In this document: positions 22,895 to 35,010 of the stretch, piece by piece
How positions within the stretch are numbered: the stretch's first letter is position 1
Layout: every line of letters begins with the position of its first letter
NCBI GenBank assembly: GCA_018806985.1
Contig: JADANN010000139.1
Span: 1-64,000 of the forward strand
Source of the DNA: Angiostrongylus vasorum
Taxonomy: Eukaryota; Nematoda; Chromadorea; Rhabditida; Metastrongylidae
Reading direction: 5' to 3'
DNA: 64,000 nt
Program-made: the position numbers and the translations under genes
The notes under the pieces: model-generated
Told to the model about the DNA's origin: nothing
The model's input: only the letters and a program-made list of their open reading frames with translations
The model's database searches: none

Positions 22895-23155
22895 GTTTAC
22901 CGTCTTGCCGTGGCTGGGAGGTGTTCCTGGGTGTCGGGCTGCAATGTACAGCAGAGGGATTCATCCCCCCAGCAGAGCCTCCAAAGCTGAGAAGGAGACC
23001 GCGTTTCCATCAGGGAAGCCCAGCTAGGAGTATACCAATACCAGGATTTACCACCGTCCTGGTATCAAAGTCGCATGGTGATAAATCTCCCTATGATCCA
23101 CAACGGCTGCGACTGCCTGTGGTGATGACGATCCGAGGAGGGCTTCAGCTGGGCT
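22895..23155 (+). repeat. Family D repeat copy
   Basis: tgccgtggctgggaggtgttcctgg, gcaatgtacagcagagg, ttccatcaggaagcccagc, ccaccgtcctggtatcaaag, cgactgcctgtggtg. Plus orientation relative to the copy at 41480. Preceded by a short family-B piece (22850-22880). Confidence 0.75.
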
Positions 23156-23394
23156 GCTTTAGTATTGTCATCCCATTATTATCGTATTATATTGCTGCAA
23201 ACGGTTTATTTATCAAAGTTTGAACTTTGATTTGTGGTGACAACAAAAAGTCACACATGGTAAATCCTACCACGTTGAGCATCCTACCTCAAACTGGTAA
23301 TTATTCTGTTCTGACAGCTGACTCGACGAACAATACTCCGTTGAGATAACCAATATAATCACTTTATTCTCGAATACCTAGTTGCGTCAGATCT

Positions 23395-23705
23395 TAACAT
23401 CCTTGTTGTTGTATTTCGCATAATACTCTGCCAAGAAAGAAGGATGCACAATAAATAAAAGCTAAGGCATTGTGATTACAGCTTAATCAGTTTCAATGCT
23501 GATTTGTGCTCCTAAGTCATTCCCTATGACGGGTGATTGCTGATGACACCGAAGAGTGAAAAAAGTGGCCCAGAGAAAGGCAATTAAAAGTCCTCGAATA
23601 GGGCACTGAACAGCAAGTCAGCCAGCGTAAAAGGGTACTCACGGGTTCGAAGCCCATCTGAGGCTTCGAGTTTTGCTTGTATCCCAACATACTCGCTGTT
23701 GTCTA
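23395..23705 (+). repeat. Diverged family B copy
   Basis: ttgttgtatttcgcataatactctgcc, then gattacagcttaatcag, gggtgattgctgatgacacc and gggttcgaagcccatc (an exact Pol III B-box match), ending tcgagttttgcttgtatccc. Confidence 0.6.
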
Positions 23706-23989
23706 GCTGTTATTTCCAATTTTCAAATCAAATTTAGTGGCAATATGATGCGTGATGTGGGGCTAAGGGAGTAATTAGAATTCTGAGGTAACAGTATTCT
23801 AAGGGGTAATGATGAGAAGAATCACTTGCATCGTTATCTTCTCTGTTGACATGAATATGGTTGTTTCGCACTGGGACTTGTATGACACCATTGTTTTCCA
23901 CCACCGGCTCCGTCATTCGCACAGCTTGGCGTCCACTAAAACGGGAAATAGGAACAGCAAGTAGCTACATTGACTTTCACTTACAATTT

Positions 23990-24200
23990 ACAATTGATCA
24001 ATAGTGTGGGAAATATTTTTTATTACTTTTTATATGGCCCGTCTTCACGTCTACTGTGCGGATCCCACCACTTCTCACATTCGATTCGTTTCCTCGCATC
24101 CACTGTCCACGAAGATCTTCCAATTTTACGTGTGGCTTCGGCTGCTGCTTGAGGATTTTCATTTCATCTTGAATATCGTGGAATCCTAGTCGAATTCTCA
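23990..24200 (-). repeat. Family C repeat copy
   Basis: The longest of three copies: cgtcttcacgtctactgtgcgg, cacgaagatcttccaatttt, gaatatcgtggaatcctagtcg. On the minus strand it is open for about 60 codons, but the same is not true of the other copies. Confidence 0.6.
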
Positions 24201-24294
24201 ATTTTTTTTCTGTTTCTCCCTTTTCTCTCTCCTCTCTCTTTGGAGTCCTGAGATAGCCGGGCTGGAGCGTTCCCACTTGGATTGCAGGGAGTGA

Positions 24295-24432
24295 TTTTTT
24301 TCCCAGACAAGTCCGGCACCAATTTCCCGACCCGGGAGGGATGAGAGACTTGGTAGGCCCAAACGGAATCGAACTAGAACCGGGCCCGTAATGATCACGA
24401 TGGGCACCACTACCACTGTGCTACCCGCCACT
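24295..24432 (-). repeat. Old SINE-A relative with the best-preserved tRNA-like head
   Basis: On the minus strand the head reads GGCGGGTAGCACAGTGGTAG (exact A box TAGCACAGTGG) and, 36 bp on, AGTTCGATTCCG (exact B box). It then passes into SINE-A body sequence (cctcccgggtcgggaaattgg, ggacttgtctggga). It lacks a matching acceptor stem, so it is not a tRNA gene. It probably shows the ancestral state of the family's promoter. Confidence 0.65.
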
Positions 24433-25074
24433 GTGAGGAATAAGTCAAATTATAGACGGAAAATGTTGGTGGATTAAATGCGGTCTATTTATTTTATCTT
24501 ATGCGCCAAGAAAAAAAACAGTAGGACACGAAGCTTTTCCTGTGTACCACTTTCCTGAAAACGTTTTTACTATAAAGAAGCCGCTTCATATTTCTACCGT
24601 AACAGTGACCAATAGAGAAAAAAAGTCGCCCTTTAATGTTTCCATGGCCGTTTCAGCTAGCTGTTGCTGTGTTTTTCGAAATGGTGTGACACTTCTTCAT
24701 AGCGTTTTCGGCTACCGTCAATTTGCATTTTCATTTTTTCTTCTCATAGATAGCCTGAAAAACGTTATGCGACTAAAGAGGAAATTTTGACAAGAAGAAT
24801 AAGGTATGATGACGGCAGTAAAAAACGATAATATAGAAAAGAACAAAAAAAGCCTGCAAGGGATATAAAAAGTTGAGGAATAACAAAAGTGGAAAACTAC
24901 TTACACGATGCTTCACTTGTTCATTCACAAATTTGATTTCTTTTCAAAAGTTTCTGCGGAGAATCGTCCATGATTTCGCTGGAAATCTCGCACGTCCTAG
25001 ATCAATACAGTGATTATTCTATTAAGACCCGTGTGATAATGATTCTGCACCGATGGACTACTGCAGGCTATGGG

Positions 25075-25165
25075 CCAGACATGCATTCAACCACCACTCC
25101 AGTGCTATGAATTGAGTCGAATTCATGGCTCATCCCTTAGGGATTGATGATCAGAGTTCTATCTT
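25075..25165 (+). repeat. SINE-A tail fragment
   Basis: gccagacatgcattcaacc, gaattcatggctcatccc, ttagggattgat: the last 90 bp of the family only. Confidence 0.6.
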
Positions 25166-25513
25166 TTCTATCCAAAATACCTCTGTAGCTTTGCGCACTG
25201 AAGCTTTAGATTTCTGCGAGCATGATGACTTCCGATAATGCTAGATAAAGAAGCATTTCTTCGAGGACCATCTCCTGTCTGAAGATTATTTATTGCAGGC
25301 AACAGCTGAAGGTTTTGGATGGCGACTGTTGTAGGTAAGGGCGGAAAGTTATCAGTAAGCACTATGGTTACTTCTCTGATGAAAAAATCTCTCAATGACC
25401 TCCATCGCTCACCACTGTTGGCAAGATTACCACTTACATTTCTTATTAGTAAATTTCGTTAGATTATATGTTGGATATATATATATATATACTGTATTTA
25501 CTATTTGTAAATT

Positions 25514-25795
25514 ATTGCGCGTGTGGCGCAGTGGTTGGGGGGCGCCACTGCGACACAAATGTGGAATTGATCCCCGTGCTCATGGCCCACCAAGCCTTCC
25601 ATCCCTCCGAAGTCGGGAAAATGGTACCAGACTTGTCTCTAGGAGGATAGCAGCACTGGCTCGATACATCGATAGGCCACCGGAGTAAATTTAAGGCCAG
25701 ATATGCATTCAATCACCTCCAACGATGCTTAATGAAGTCGAATGCATGGCGCATCCCTCAGGGATTGATTAACGCCGAGAGCTTTATCCTATTTT
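25514..25795 (+). repeat. SINE-A copy (subfamily 1), full length
   Basis: Best intact plus-strand copy. GTGTGGCGCAGTGGTTGGGG contains an exact A box (TGGCGCAGTGG), followed by GTGGAATTGATCCCC (near B box), ccaccaagccttccatccc, gtaccagacttgtctc, tcgatacatcgataggcc, gcattcaatcacctccaacg and gagctttatcc. It sits just after a (TA)n tract at 25479-25491. Confidence 0.85.
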
Positions 25796-26599
25796 TATTT
25801 TTAAATTAAGGATGGTGAAATAAATGTGAGATAATACTTTGGTGTAACTTGTTGACTGTTTCTTAATGCAGATGATTGTGATGAATTCCACCGATGAGCG
25901 CATGTTCATTGAACACTGAGCCACTCTGAAGCCTCGTAGACGATCTTAAAACCGTCTAATCACAGCGAAAAAGCTGTCCTCTACGGTGGAATCTCAGTGT
26001 TCAAGCAAAGGCATTTCCGCGCCTCTTCACTGGTTATACTTGCTATAGCGCATACTGTCTTCAACAGCAACGGTTCCTTGCCAAACAATAAAACTTTCCA
26101 GAAGGAGTTTTTTGAAGACTTTTCAGTTTTAAAAAACGTCTTTTCTCAAAGCCATGCGTGACATGGACCAGTAATTAGCGAGATATTGATGGAATGGAAA
26201 AGTTGCAGTGAAAAAAACTCCATCAACCACAAAACGTGACCCCATCTCGGTACACTTGGTCTGGCATGTGCTGATAGAGTTGGGTATCCTCTAATCAATG
26301 TGGTATTCAAAAACACCCATGAGACCAGAAAACACATTCAGAAAGTGGTTTTGAATCATTTTCTTTAACTAAGATGCGAGCAAATGCAAACCCTCACGGA
26401 ATATGCTAGCTGAACGCAGATATTAATGGGTGTTTGCGCTTGATGGGCGCACTGTAAGCAATGGAAAGGTGGTCGTCTAGGTGCGGCAGAATTTTTGGAA
26501 GCGCCATGTTTCAATGGGTTAAAGTTCCGCAAACCCTGGATGGTGTGTGACACAATGTCCGGGTGGTAAACGGTAGGCAATGTGGTGCCAGACCAGTGG

Positions 26600-26715
26600 A
26601 ACAGAAGACACCGCATAGGATAGGAATGCATTCAGTCACCTCCGACGATGCTCGATGAAGTCGAGTGCTTGGCGCATCCTTCAGAGATTGATCAAGGTCG
26701 AACGGTTTATCCTTT
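26600..26715 (+). repeat. SINE-A tail fragment
   Basis: gaatgcattcagtcacctccgacg, gatgaagtcgagtgcttggcgc, ggtttatccttt. The preceding 26020-26600 is unassigned. Confidence 0.65.
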
Positions 26716-27027
26716 GATTTGTTCAAAAAAAGACTTATACATGTAGTGAAGTTTGCACTGGACAGAACAACAATTCCGACAGCATTTTTTTGCCATGATT
26801 ATAGGAAAAATTCTTCACCGATATCATAAACGGCGTCTAATTCACGCATTCTTCTGTTCTGGGTTAATCCGGTTATGTTGCACTTGATATTCTTAGTTGG
26901 TACCGTGAGGTCCTCAAATAAACCATTCCGACGCTAATTTGCGTATGCTGTGTGTATAGGTCATCGCAATAGTCCCAGACTTAGTCAGCACGGAGCCACA
27001 TTGAAATTTCAGTATGTTCTCAATCAA

Positions 27028-30000
27028 GCCATGGATCTCACTCCTATGAGGGGATCCAGTAGCCGGTTAGTCGCGAGGCTACGTGGCGCGTCCCCAGGTG
27101 GCGGATAGGTGCTTAAAAGTGGAGCAAAAGCGACCTTTGCATCTCTGAGACGCACGTGGATCCAAGGGATGGACTCCCTGTTTCTGCTGCGCCGATTTGG
27201 CACATACTTTCTGTATTTACGAGGCGTATTCATGCACGCGTGTATTCTACGAGTCAATCCGGCCAAAAAGCCTACGATCAAGTGCAGGGAAGTATATGGG
27301 AGGCCACTCTGCGAGAGCCTGGCAAGCTAGCCGTGAGTATACCCAGCCTCCACGTTCAGAGCCCAGCAAGCTATGCATTGGTATCAAAATATGCTAAATT
27401 CTATAAAAAAAAATAGCTCGCCTCATTCCCCCTGACCCCGACAGAGCCCCCCAATTTTGCAGCGTTGGGTAGGACGAGTACGGGAGAGGCTGCTTAAAAT
27501 CTCAGAGCCAATGGAAGCTGCCTGGATCACGAAGAACTATGGTGACGATCTGTACCTACAACGTGCGCGCACTTGCATCCGAGTCCTCCATAGAAGACTT
27601 GTTCATGCAAGCAAGAAGGATAAGGTACGACGTCATTGATCTGGCCGAGACGAGACGACCCCCACCCATTCAACGCTTTCTGTGACACCGGAGAAGAACT
27701 GTTCCTCGGAACATGCGACAGTAGAGGAGTTGGCGGCGGCGGCGTTCTCGTCAACACGAGTTTGTCCATGAACATCGATTCATTCGAACAACTTACAACC
27801 CGAATCGCACGTTTACGATTAAAAAGATGTGGATCAATTCCAGCTTTGACAACCTTCGTCGTTTACGCGCCGACATCAAACTATGACGAAGAAGAAGTCG
27901 AAGCGTTCTATATAGACTTGGAGAAGTTCTACAGAGAAGAGCATACATTAATCAAGGTCATCACTGCAGATTTCAACGCCAAGACTGGCCCAAGAAGAAA
28001 GTCTGAAGAAATCCGGATTAGAATGGAGCGAACAGGGTGAGCGGCTGTCTGAGGTTATCATGACGACCAAGACCATCCATGGTAACTCGCAGTTTAAAAG
28101 CGCCACCCTCAACGCTGGACGTGGGAGTCTCTCAATGAAGGGAACCATAACGAAACAGATTACGTCAAATTAAATAGAAGGTTTCGCCTAACCGATGTCG
28201 CTGTTGTCCCAAAATTCTACACAGGGATCAGACCATCACCTCCTTCGTGCAGGATTCTATTTCTCGCGGAAAGGAGAAAGGCTGCTACATTCAAAAACCG
28301 GAGTCTCAGAACCATCATAAGCTGGGACCTATTCAGTTCATTAGTCGGCTGTTGGAAAGATCCCGTTGTCGACAACATCGACGAGGAATACGATAGGCTC
28401 ATTCAACATGTTCATGTTAGGGCTATGAAAGCTGAGAGCTCGAAAGTCACCAAGAGATGTCTGTCTCCAGAAACTGTCGAGTTGCGTATCACGCCAGCGT
28501 GGAATCGCACGAGCTGCAGGCAACCGCGAACTAACGTCCGAACTTGCAAAACAGTGCAAACAGGCGATAAAAGGAGATCTTAAAGAGGGAAGATCAGCAT
28601 TAGTGCTCGAAGATGCAAATGTTGGGAAAAGCATTCGCAAAGCCCGCCGAAGCTTCGCCAATTACATGACCAAGATGATTGCACTCCGAAGCTCACACGG
28701 AACAGTTACAGCGTCCAGAAAAACAATAGAGAAAAATCGTTCACGAATACTACTCAGGTCTCTTCGATAGCCACGTCCACCTTTCGTCATATGAAATAAA
28801 GGAGGATGGATGTGTTGTACTATCGGTTCTTCCTTCCGAAATCGGACATTCCATTTCGTCGTTGGAAAATCGAACAGCACCAGGTCCGGACAGGATTAGG
28901 TCTGAACACCTGAAGAACTTTCCGCCAGTCCTCGTAGACGCACTGGCTCACCTCTTCACACGTTACCTGTCCGAATGCAATGTCCCTACCCACTGGAAGA
29001 CCAGCAGGACCGTGTTATTGTTCGAGAAAGGTGACCTATACGATATCGGCAATTATCGCCCAATTTGCTTGCTGTCTGTCATCTGTCGTCGACAAACTTT
29101 TCACTCGAGTCATCCTAAACAGGACTGACATAACACTAAAGAAAGGACAGCCATGTGAGCAAACAGGGTTCCGAAAAAGTTTTTAGTACGATGGACCACA
29201 TCCACACGATTACAAGACTTATTGAAGTATCGCGAGAGTACAAAAGACCGCTCTGTCTCGCTTTCATCTATTTAGAGAAACCCTTTCACTCAATTGAGAT
29301 TGAAGCAGTCTTGGAAGTCCTTGATAGTTAAGTAGTCCCTACTCAATACACAAAGATTCTTCGTGAGCTGTACAAAAAATTTCACAAATATTATCATTGA
29401 CGTCAAAATAGGGGATTAGACAAGGCGACACCATCTCGCCAAAATTATTTATCACCACCCTTGAGAACGTCATGGGAACATTGGAATGGGATAATTATGG
29501 GAGTGCAAATCGATGGACGGCAGTTACATCATCTTCGCTTTGCTGATGACATCGTCCTTATAACACCAAACATTAGCCGAGCAGAACGTACGCTTGCCAC
29601 CTTTGATGAAGCCTGTGGAAAAAGTGGTCTTCGACTAAATCTCACAAAAACGATGTTCATGAGGAACGGATTGGTTCCGAATGCCCCCATTCATGCTCAA
29701 CGGAACGAATATCTCCGAATGCTCCAGTTATATCTATCTAGGTCGGGAAATCAATATGATGAACGACCTAGCTCCAGAGCTGAGCAGAAGGAAACCAGCG
29801 GCTTGGGGTGCTTTTAAGAGCATCGAGGGTGTAGTGAACAGAACAAGGAACACCCAACTCCGTGCCCACCTTTTGGACTCAACGGTAATTCCTGCCCTAA
29901 CGTATGCGTCAGAAACTTGGTCGCTGCGTAAGCAGGATGAAAGGTCAGTTAGCGTTATCGAACGCGCAGTCGAAAGGGCGATGCTAGGAGTATCCCGTGT

Positions 30001-30362
30001 CACGCAAGTAAGGGATGAATTCCGAAGCTCCGACCTGCTCCAACGATCAAAAGTCAAAGATGCCATTCTGTACGTCAAGCAGTCGAAAATAAGGTGGGCC
30101 GGACACGTAATGCGTATGAGTGACAACCGATGGACAAGAGCCGTTAGTGACTTTATTCTTCGGGAAGTCTAACGCACTGCAGGAAGACCACCGGCCCGAT
30201 GGTCAGAGTTCTTCACAAAGAGCCTTGAAGAAAGATGTGATGCTCGACGAGTCCCTGGAGCGAGCAGAACCCATTGGGCTACTCTTGCGCGCGACAGGGG
30301 AAAAAATGGAAGACTTACTGGCGTCCGCTCGAGTCACTCGACGATCAACGGGACTACAGGTG
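27028..30362 (+). mobile_element. RTE-type non-LTR retrotransposon, copy 2 (full span, broken ORF)
   Basis: The start (ggatctcactcctatgag) and end (gactacaggtg) match those of copy 3, giving about 3.3 kb. Endonuclease region 27500-28270: TYNVR and DLAETRR near 27560-27650, DFNAKTG near 27970 (metal and phosphate binding residues), then a SDH-type end near 28230. RT region 28850-29560: NRTAPGPDRIRSEHLKN, NYRPICLLSV, GDTISPKLF in broken frames, and HHLRFADDIVLI with both active-site Asp kept (about 29530-29560). C-terminal part 29600-30200 has IRWAGHVMRM. Stops and frameshifts occur throughout (for example after MERTG at 28040, and in 29190-29420), so it cannot encode a full protein. Confidence 0.9.
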
Positions 30363-30539
30363 ATACACGTGAAAGGTGTCAGTCAACGCCACTATTCTAA
30401 AGGCATTTGGAGATTAATACTCGCAGGAAGCCTGCTGGGTCTAGTATGAGCGATAGCTATGTGCAAAAAGTAGTCTAACGGTCTTGCAAACGAGTAGGTG
30501 ATTTATCGAAGCCGACCCCAACGGATCTACCATGCTGTT

Positions 30540-30960
30540 TTCTTGATAGGCACACCTGAAGCTGTTACTTTGTCATAGCAACAGCTGACGTTTCGGTATA
30601 TTTCTTCTTCTTCAGAACCTGGATTCGTCAAGTTGACGACAATCTGCTACACCAAATATTCCCTAACTCTAGAGGAAAAACCATGAAACCTGGATTTCAG
30701 TTGCATTGGTAACAAAATGTCTTCTTCGCACACTCATCGTTTTTCTATTATTCTACCGCTGAGTATTCCACGTGAAGACCACCTCACAGAGTTCACAGCA
30801 AGCGTAATGTGCCTTCCACACCAAAATATTGATCGGAATACTGTGCTAAATAACGTGTGATGGCAAGGTTCGTCTTTGGATCCTAAAGTTTTTTATTCCA
30901 TTTTTCACAAGAATGCTTATCTCCTGTACTCAAACTTGCTTTGAGAAATGAATATCGAAA
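30540..30960 (-). mobile_element. Penelope-like element end with hammerhead-like motif
   Basis: Non-coding end of a Penelope element aligning with 19190-19500: cagctgacgtttcgg, ttcttcagaacctgg, caagttgac, then ttccacgtgaagaccacctcac and gtaatgtgcc. Little coding sequence remains. Confidence 0.6.
30587..30615 (-). ncRNA. Hammerhead-ribozyme-like motif
   Basis: On the minus strand: CTGAAGA, then GAAA-CGTC, then AGC. All core positions are present and stem I can form three pairs including a wobble, but stem II (AGAAGAAATATACC) has decayed. Confidence 0.45.
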
Positions 30961-30964
30961 TAAT

Positions 30965-31655
30965 GCACATGAAGTGTTGCAATAAGGAATATTTTGAATT
31001 AGGTTGCAGCATTATTCTAAGGGTAATGAAAGGAAAGAATCACATTAATTGTTGTGGGCTAGTGTTCACGTGAGTACGGTGGGTCTTCGGAATTAAACCA
31101 TCCCCTTCGTTTTCCATCATTCAGGTCTCCATACATGCATTTACGTGTGCACTACGCAGCTGCTGCAGACACTTCCCTTTTGGCTCCAATGAGGCACGAG
31201 GCTCGCAAAGATTTTGCCCCACTTCGACGGCGGTCGATTTCTCCATCTTCTCTAACGTGAAGAGCGATACCTCACAATTTAAGTAAGGTGTGCGGCGTAT
31301 TGCGTGCGGGTTCGCATTTCCTCGCATCTCAGGCGACGAAAATGATTCAGAACCATAGTTTAAATCTGTTTTTTTCTGCTCACATGGATGTTTTTTGAAT
31401 AGTAAGTTGATTAGAGTGAACCCAGCTCTATCAACTCCTTTATCCGGTGATCTTTATCTCGCATTTCTTTAAAATAAAACTAACGTGGTAAGCATACAAG
31501 GCGTTTTGATCAATAGATTCCTTGTCTCTGATTACTCAATTCAACAACGAGGAAGAGAGAAAATCGAGGATTACATTTATTTATATATAAAAACAGGACT
31601 AGTCGATTTGGCACACAGTTATATAAGTGTATTCTTCTATACGAAAACTACTATG
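30965..31655. other. Unassigned DNA
   Basis: Only short open frames. A minus frame at 31121-31327 lies in mixed-composition sequence with no recognised motif. Confidence 0.3.
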
Positions 31656-31810
31656 TACAACGAGGCAGACTTTGGCCAGGCTGACCTCAGGATCCCAGGG
31701 AGCCACGACGGCTCAACCGGCATGTCTCCAAAAAAAGAAAAAAAGAATGGAGATTGCGCTGGCGCCCGCACAACTAGTGAAGACAGGCCGTCCAAGTACC
31801 AAAGTATCCA
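31655..31810 (+). repeat. Family D fragment
   Basis: gcagactttggccaggctgacctcagg and aaaaaaagaatggagattgcgctggcgcccgcac match the end of family D at 45430-45540 (reversed). Confidence 0.6.
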
Positions 31811-31859
31811 AGTATGTACAACAAATTCGTCAAATACCAGGCACATGCGATGAGGAGAG

Positions 31860-33305
31860 GGATTAATCGAATGTAAAAGAAAACAGGAGCATCGAACAAT
31901 TGATGTAAACCGAAAAGAATGAGTGGGCGTTGGCTTCAGAATGTGCATTATAATTCTGTTGATGATGTACAACTTTATAATAGTAGGCACATATGCGACT
32001 CGACACAATGAGAAACGTGAGTATCGATCAATGCTTGGTGAAAATAATGACCTATGATTTACATTCTCTTTGGTTTTTAAAGTGCTTACTCCTAAAGTTA
32101 CATAAGCCCGTTGAGGATCCTAAGAAAGCTAATGGCGAGTTGATGTTTCACAGCAAATCGAAATTCGAATAGTAAGAAAAGCTCCACAAAGTAGAAGCTA
32201 CCATGATAACCAACAAGGGCATACAATCCTATAATTCAGGCTTGCACAGCCAGATAAAATCCATAAGCTGTTCTTTAGTTTTGAACAGGAGGAAATTCAA
32301 AAAAGTACCAAGGATCAATTTCAGTAATATGAGGAGAATAGAATATTGTAAGCTCTTTGGACGCTAATGATGTCTTTGCCATTGTATCCGTGCTTTTTTT
32401 TCTTTGGGATGCGGGAAGGAAGGAGGAAAATCTCTTCATCCCAAAAAAAAACTCTAGCGATGTACAGGTTCTATTCCCTAGATCATTCACTAGTTTTCGT
32501 TGAATTTCGACAATTCGTTTGACGAGGTTTTAGATGTACAAGAAAAAATAGGAGGAGATGAAGTATGCTCAACGATGCATAGCGACGACGTCATCAGAAG
32601 TGTTTTGAGTGCTTTTGAACCGAATTGAGGACGACTAGAAAACACCGCAGTTCTTTGTACCCTGTGGGACTCGTTTGAGATCGTTAGCTAACTAATCGAC
32701 GTCGCTTTGACAGTGCGACATCTGTGGTTGATCGTGCCACCGAACAGATTGATCGAGTCGATTTTGTCTGCAATTGCACAAATTCACAAATGTTATCCAG
32801 AGATTGCTTTCTATTATACTATTTTGAGACCTTCTAAACAGTTTTGCTTCGGAATGTCGGTAAAAAATACAAGAGCTATTATTGTTACCAACTCTCAACA
32901 CATTTGTGACAACTTTCAAAGTTTAGTTCTCAAATATCGATGAATATAAGCAGATTCAATAGTAGAATTATGTTTATTCTCAAAGATGGATCCTGACTGG
33001 TTAATCGTAATGCACTTTGCTCATCCAAAGGAGAAGGAACTGAGACCCCAAGGAGCTTCGAACTCATGATTTTCTTTTTGGAGACACGTGTTGCCTACTG
33101 CTCCAGTGAGGCCCTTTCCTCGTCTTCCTCTCAGCCAATTTTCTGTCCTAACGGTCTCATCAGCACTCACCCCAATCTGCCCGGAAATCTTCATTGTGGT
33201 TGTACTTTCTAAACATTATCACTCTTTGATTGCTTCGAAAATTTCTTTCGAATCCAACACAGAGCGCCAAAGTAGTGTTATCCGGAGCATAACTAACGCA
33301 TACAC
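31860..33305. other. Unassigned DNA
   Basis: Open frames at 32707-32943 (plus) and 32275-32490 (minus) have no family match or splice support that I can see. Confidence 0.3.
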
Positions 33306-33309
33306 ATAG

Positions 33310-33748
33310 TGTGCAAATGGATTCCACCAATCATTCCATCAAAAAGCTCTTATCGCCGAGATTCAAAAGATATATACTGGCAACGACGCAAGGACTCCCT
33401 TAGCAGGACCACAAAATGATGATGGGTCATGCAAGTAGTTCACTCCAGCTAGTTGTCGTTCTCAACTGCAGAGATTTTATGGATCACTCTGTGATTCTCA
33501 AGACGATGTCATTCTCCAAAAGCACAACCGCTTTCGTCGACGGCTTGAAGAGAAGGAAGGAATGAGAGACTTTGTACTAAACTTATCACAACGGTCTATC
33601 GACATGCCCAAGTAAGTAGCAATAAGCACTATCTATTCGGAAACATTTATCGAACAGCTACAAGTGTGTGCACAAGAAAGAAGGAGAGGAAAGAGTCGTT
33701 CCACTTGGCACGAGAAAAAGACATCCATCACCAGTTGTTATGAAATAG
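33310..33748 (+). CDS. Small spliced gene or fragment with CAP/SCP-like (ASP-type) signature
   Basis: Three plus-strand exons chain in phase: 33310-33434 (acceptor ...cacatag, donor AA|GTAGTT, phase 2 out), then 33474-33611 (acceptor ...ctgcagag, donor AA|GTAAGT), then 33658-33748 (acceptor ...cgaacag, stop TAG). The second intron is 46 bp, typical of nematodes. The middle exon has Cys, then D-D-V-I-L-Q-K-H-N-R-F-R-R-R-L, resembling the L-x-x-HN-x-x-R start of the CAP domain of Ancylostoma secreted proteins, followed by IDMP as in the next CAP segment. The rest of the CAP domain (about 120 residues) is missing and the last exon is basic and unlike CAP, so this is at best a truncated member. 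Family call is inference. Confidence 0.35.
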
Positions 33749-33754
33749 TGACCA

Positions 33755-34780
33755 CTCATATTGGTTTTAGAAAAAAAATCATTCTTCAAAACAGCATTTC
33801 CAATAAGATCGGGTTCAAGTCACACTTCATTTACGAACGAACCTTAAGAGGCACATGAAGAGAACTTGCCTAAAAAGTATGTGGTAATGGGAGCGTTCTA
33901 GTTCTTAGATTAGTTCGATACCACCTGTGCGATCGTCTGTTAACAGCAAAAATCGCCCAACTTGTCCTAACAGTGGAGACGCGGACTTTTCTGACCTTAT
34001 GAACAATAAACCTATTTTTTTTACGGCATGCGGTGGTGGATACATTGGTAACGCAGGTAACCTACTTTTTGGTTCATATAAAAACCAACTTGATGAAAAT
34101 TTTGATATGCGACCGTGCATTCAACAAGGTTGGCACAAGTCAAAAACACATTGGCTCTAGTTCTGAGAATTCCGGCTCAAGGTAACTTAAAAGATCTGTG
34201 CATAAAACTTTAGCATCTTTGACAAATTTCAATACTCCCACAAAGATATAAACGAAGGGAAACCTCACTATCACACGAGAGTTGTCAGCTTATCACAATT
34301 GTGTTTCTGAAAACTTCGTAGGTTTCATTCTACACTTTTCGTGAACTCCATACGGGTGCTTACTGAAGCCATAGGTAAAGTAGGTGAGTGCTTCTCAACT
34401 AAATGCAACTTCTATCTTTTCATTAAGACTCAGTACGTTCACCGAATAAGGCAAAAATAACAACACATCTCTAAGGACCTCGAATAACACGAAGTCGCCG
34501 AAAAGCTAGTCATTAGAAACCACGATCTGTATTAGCAGCTCGATATTAGCTCATCAATGGTGCTTTGCAAAAAACGAAACAACTAGTTGAAAATTAGTTG
34601 GGAAACTAGGAGCATCATGTTCTTTTACCAACGGTTTTCGCGAAAAAGTCTCACTAGTAGTCTCGCCGTTCGACGTTTGACTTTTCCATGGATCCCGTCG
34701 TTGACGGCATTTCTCACTCCGTTCATGGCTCAATTTATCTGGCAAGCATGGTTAAGGGATTTGTGACATTTTCGTGCATG
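33755..34780. other. Unassigned DNA
   Basis: 33905-34160 is open on both strands (71 and 77 codons). The plus reading (CPNSGDADFSD, ACGGGYIGNAGN) is unusual but unrecognised. Confidence 0.3.
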
Positions 34781-35010
34781 TCGCATTATCACTATTTTGC
34801 GATCACAGAAGTGTGATTTCCTAATTGTTTGATGAGAAGAGCATACCGTAAGCACGGATGACAAGCAACGTTTGCGACATAAAAAGCAACACCAAAAAAA
34901 ACACGGCGTCCTACAAACTGTTTAAGCTTGCATCCTTTCCAGTGAACACTATATAAAGCTCTGGTCAAAGATTCTAGTTCTCACTGCACAACCCAGTGCC
35001 CCAGTTTGAT
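34780..35010 (+). repeat. Repeat E, copy 1 (TATA-bearing)
   Basis: gtgatttcctaa, cgtaagcacggatgac and agttctcactgcacaaccca match gagatttcctaa, cgtaagcatggatgac and agaactcactacacaacaca at 55590-55790. A TATATAAAG box at about 34950 followed by a TCACTGC initiator-like site looks promoter-like, but no gene follows that I can support. Confidence 0.45.

Noticed and set aside
24363..24430. tRNA gene on the minus strand
   Set aside because: A and B boxes are exact, but no acceptor stem pairs and the sequence continues into SINE-A body.
27109..27416. Small proteins in the RTE leader
   Set aside because: Frames overlap in several registers and are not conserved between RTE copies; the leader is untranslated in this family as far as I can see.
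33340..33420. bZIP basic region (reading SKDIYWQRRKDSLSR in one frame)
   Set aside because: That frame hits stops at once without a leucine zipper, while the neighbouring frame joins in phase to the following exons.
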